Source of the DNA: Nitrosospira sp.
Lineage (GTDB): Bacteria; Pseudomonadota; Gammaproteobacteria; Burkholderiales; Nitrosomonadaceae
Direction of reading: 5' to 3'
Length of the DNA: 7,889 bases
NCBI GenBank assembly: GCA_030453055.1
Contig: JAKDLC010000088.1
Location: 1-7,889, forward strand
Part shown: positions 6,121 to 7,889 of the stretch, piece after piece
How the letters are laid out: each line of letters begins with the position of its first letter
How positions within the stretch are numbered: position 1 is the first letter of the stretch
Notes under the pieces: generated by a model
The model's input: only the letters and a program-made list of their open reading frames with translations
What the model was told of the DNA's origin: nothing
Database searches by the model: none
Program-made: the position numbers and the translations under genes

Positions 6121-7889
6121 CTCTTCGCGTCCTCGGCGATCACGTCGCTTGCCTTTTCGCTGATCATGTAGACGGATGACACGATGAAGAACCCCGGTAT
6201 TTTGGGGAAAACCGAGGCATCCACAATGCGCAGATTCCGGGTTCCGTGGACACGAAACCGGCTGTCCACAACCGCCATCTTGTCGCTCGCAGGCCCCATT
6301 TTGCAAGTGCAGGAAGCGTGATGCCCCCAGGCCTGATTCTTGATGAAGCGGCGTATGTCCTCTCGGTCCCTGACTTCCGGTCCGGGCAGGACTTCCTCAT
6401 CGACGACATCGTCGCATCGCCTGATGATATTTCGAACCGTTTCCACCCCGGCGACGAGCGATTCCAAGTCCTCCCCGGCATTCGTGCCTTCGGAGAAATA
6501 ATGGAAATTGATGTCGGGCACGTCGCGCGGATCCCCGGAACGGAGCGTGACGCGCCCGGCCGTGTTGGTGGTATGCCCCTTCAGAATGGCCCAGGTGAAG
6601 GCGTTTTCATTCTTGCTGATATCCTTGGCGTATCCGGGATAATACCCGCGAAAATCGCCGATCAGGCCAAAAATGAATAAATCCGGATCCGGTCGTTCGG
6701 GAAACGAACGCTTCATGAGAGCCAGCGTAGCGCCATTCGTGCTGTACGGCCCTTCGCCGCGGAGCCACTGGGTGAACTGTGGATCGGGTGTCTCCCCTGG
6801 CCCGGGACAGCGAAGCTCCATCCCCTCTATCAGGGGAATGTTTTGCTTGAGCCGTGTTACCACTCCTACCTCGTACCGGTCTTGCAGGTTTTCTCCTACT
6901 CCGGGCAGTTCCACTTTGACTTCGATGCCATGTCGCGCCAACTCGTCCCGCGAACCGATCCCGGAGAGCTTGAGCAACTGGGGGGTATTGAATGCGCCTG
7001 CCGAGACAATCACCTCCCGTTCCGCAAGCACGGTTTCTGTCACGCCTGCGACCGCCATTCCATGACGTGGATCGGCTCGATACTGATGAGCGCCGGCCAG
7101 GTATTCCACTCCGTAAGCCTTGTTTTGTTCGTCGAGCAGGATGCGCTGCGCCAGGGCGTGCGTTCTCACTTCGAGATTGCCGGGGCATTGTTCACGAACA
7201 CGCCGGATATACTCCCGAGTCCCCATCCTGTGGGCGTTCTGCGTAGTGATCGGTATCTTGCACAAACCCTCCGGGTTCCTGCGGATAAAGCGCCAATCGT
7301 TGGGATCGCCGTGGGTACTCAATTTAAGCAGAGTCCGTTTGATGGGATTCACAATGCTGCGCAGGGATTCCGCCAGCGCGGCTTTCGCCAGCTTCCTTAA
7401 TACCTTGTCTCTCAACAGCATTTCACGCTCGGCCAGATTGGTCGGCAACCAGCCCTCGAATCCGTGCCGGCTTTCCGGTTCCTCCGACTTGGCGGCATAT
7501 TCGCAGCGCTCCAGACGCTTGAAATACCTCTGCATATTTTCGCTGCGCCAGGATGCGTCTCCCGTCAACTCGGCGATATAGTCCCAATCACTATTGTGGG
7601 GATAAATCAGTATCATGGCGTTATGCGCGGTACACCCGCCAAGCGTACCGGAACGAGGGTAGAGGACGCCGTTCTGTTCCGGGCGGAATTTGGCGTCCAA
7701 CTTCTGCCGGCCATCATCAGCATAGTGGCGTACGAAAAAATCCCAACGCAGGGCCTCATGTTCCGAAGCATGTGCATGAAACGCGGGAACATAATATTCG
7801 CAAGGGTCATCCTCCCCCCCCGCCTCCAACCGCAACACACGGAACCCTTTCCGGGCAAGGTTACAGGCAAGCGGACCCCCGCCCGCACC
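6108..7889 (-). CDS. GMC-family FAD-dependent oxidoreductase, N-terminus cut by window edge
   Basis: The frame is open to the window edge; 593 residues are visible, reading C-terminally from the FAD-binding glycine motif GAGGGPLA (7889 downward), the ribose-binding RLEAGG and the GMC signature region GTLGGCTAHNAM. The second GMC signature, GAFNTPQLLKLSGIG, lies at 6954-6998. Near the C-terminus is HHASCTCKMG (6294-6323), holding the catalytic histidine position, then VDASVFPKIPGFF and YMISEKASDVI. Only a short N-terminal piece before the glycine motif is missing. GTG at 7838 is internal, not the start. GMC enzymes oxidise alcohols, choline, sugars or sterols with FAD; the substrate cannot be told here. 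The position usually filled by His or Asn before 'MIAEKA' seems to be Val, as far as a mental alignment allows. Cysteines in CTC are a subgroup feature. No signal peptide can be judged. It is convergent with the toxin gene and probably unrelated to it. Confidence 0.9.
   Translation of the reverse strand, partial: GAGGGPLACNLARKGFRVLRLEAGGEDDPCEYYVPAFHAHASEHEALRWDFFVRHYADDGRQKLDAKFRPEQNGVLYPRSGTLGGCTAHNAMILIYPHNSDWDYIAELTGDASWRSENMQRYFKRLERCEYAAKSEEPESRHGFEGWLPTNLAEREMLLRDKVLRKLAKAALAESLRSIVNPIKRTLLKLSTHGDPNDWRFIRRNPEGLCKIPITTQNAHRMGTREYIRRVREQCPGNLEVRTHALAQRILLDEQNKAYGVEYLAGAHQYRADPRHGMAVAGVTETVLAEREVIVSAGAFNTPQLLKLSGIGSRDELARHGIEVKVELPGVGENLQDRYEVGVVTRLKQNIPLIEGMELRCPGPGETPDPQFTQWLRGEGPYSTNGATLALMKRSFPERPDPDLFIFGLIGDFRGYYPGYAKDISKNENAFTWAILKGHTTNTAGRVTLRSGDPRDVPDINFHYFSEGTNAGEDLESLVAGVETVRNIIRRCDDVVDEEVLPGPEVRDREDIRRFIKNQAWGHHASCTCKMGPASDKMAVVDSRFRVHGTRNLRIVDASVFPKIPGFFIVSSVYMISEKASDVIAEDAKRGAS

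Noticed and set aside
6843..7400. 185-residue + strand open frame opposite the GMC oxidoreductase
   Set aside because: It lies fully opposite conserved GMC signatures and shows no protein-family features.
7814..7821. Run of eight C bases as a possible frameshift site in the GMC gene
   Set aside because: The frame across it reads a normal RLEAGG-ED GMC sequence on both sides, so no frameshift is indicated.

Overview
The window is a high-GC proteobacterial segment. The ParE-type toxin-antitoxin pair and the periplasmic c-type cytochromes would fit a betaproteobacterium, but this is inference and no taxonomic marker is present. It holds seven protein genes. Those at both window ends are cut off. 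No tRNA, rRNA, CRISPR array or transposase is visible.

Left part, bases 2-4482, + strand: three tightly ordered genes that look like one transcription unit for exported redox proteins. The first is the C-terminal 525 residues of a RoxA/MauG/dihaem-peroxidase-type cytochrome c. The second is a 307-residue lipoprotein of unknown function. The third is a 636-residue secreted c-type cytochrome with two CXXCH haem sites. The first two are 64 bases apart, with a short hairpin between them. The second and third are 4 bases apart, and the third gene's ribosome binding site lies inside the end of the second. The three probably act together in the periplasm or at the outer membrane on a shared oxidation, but the substrate cannot be read from the sequence.

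Middle, bases 4483-5288: a 7-bp-stem hairpin lies between convergent genes. It is followed by a minus-strand gene for a small exported helical protein (140 aa), then an AT-rich intergenic stretch of about 310 bases.

Bases 5246-6079, + strand: a type II toxin-antitoxin module. A perfect 10-bp inverted repeat with a 9-bp spacer lies just before the antitoxin gene and is the obvious operator candidate. The antitoxin is 163 aa, about twice the usual length, because a ParD-like C-terminal part is preceded by an extra N-terminal domain. The ParE/RelE-family toxin (100 aa) starts at a TTG that overlaps the antitoxin stop codon.

Right end, bases 6108-7889, minus strand: a GMC-family FAD oxidoreductase, converging on the toxin gene. 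It is complete at its C-terminus and cut by the window edge inside the N-terminal FAD-binding glycine motif.

The strongest leads are the uncharacterised cytochrome-lipoprotein-cytochrome cluster and the long-antitoxin ParE module with its palindromic operator.
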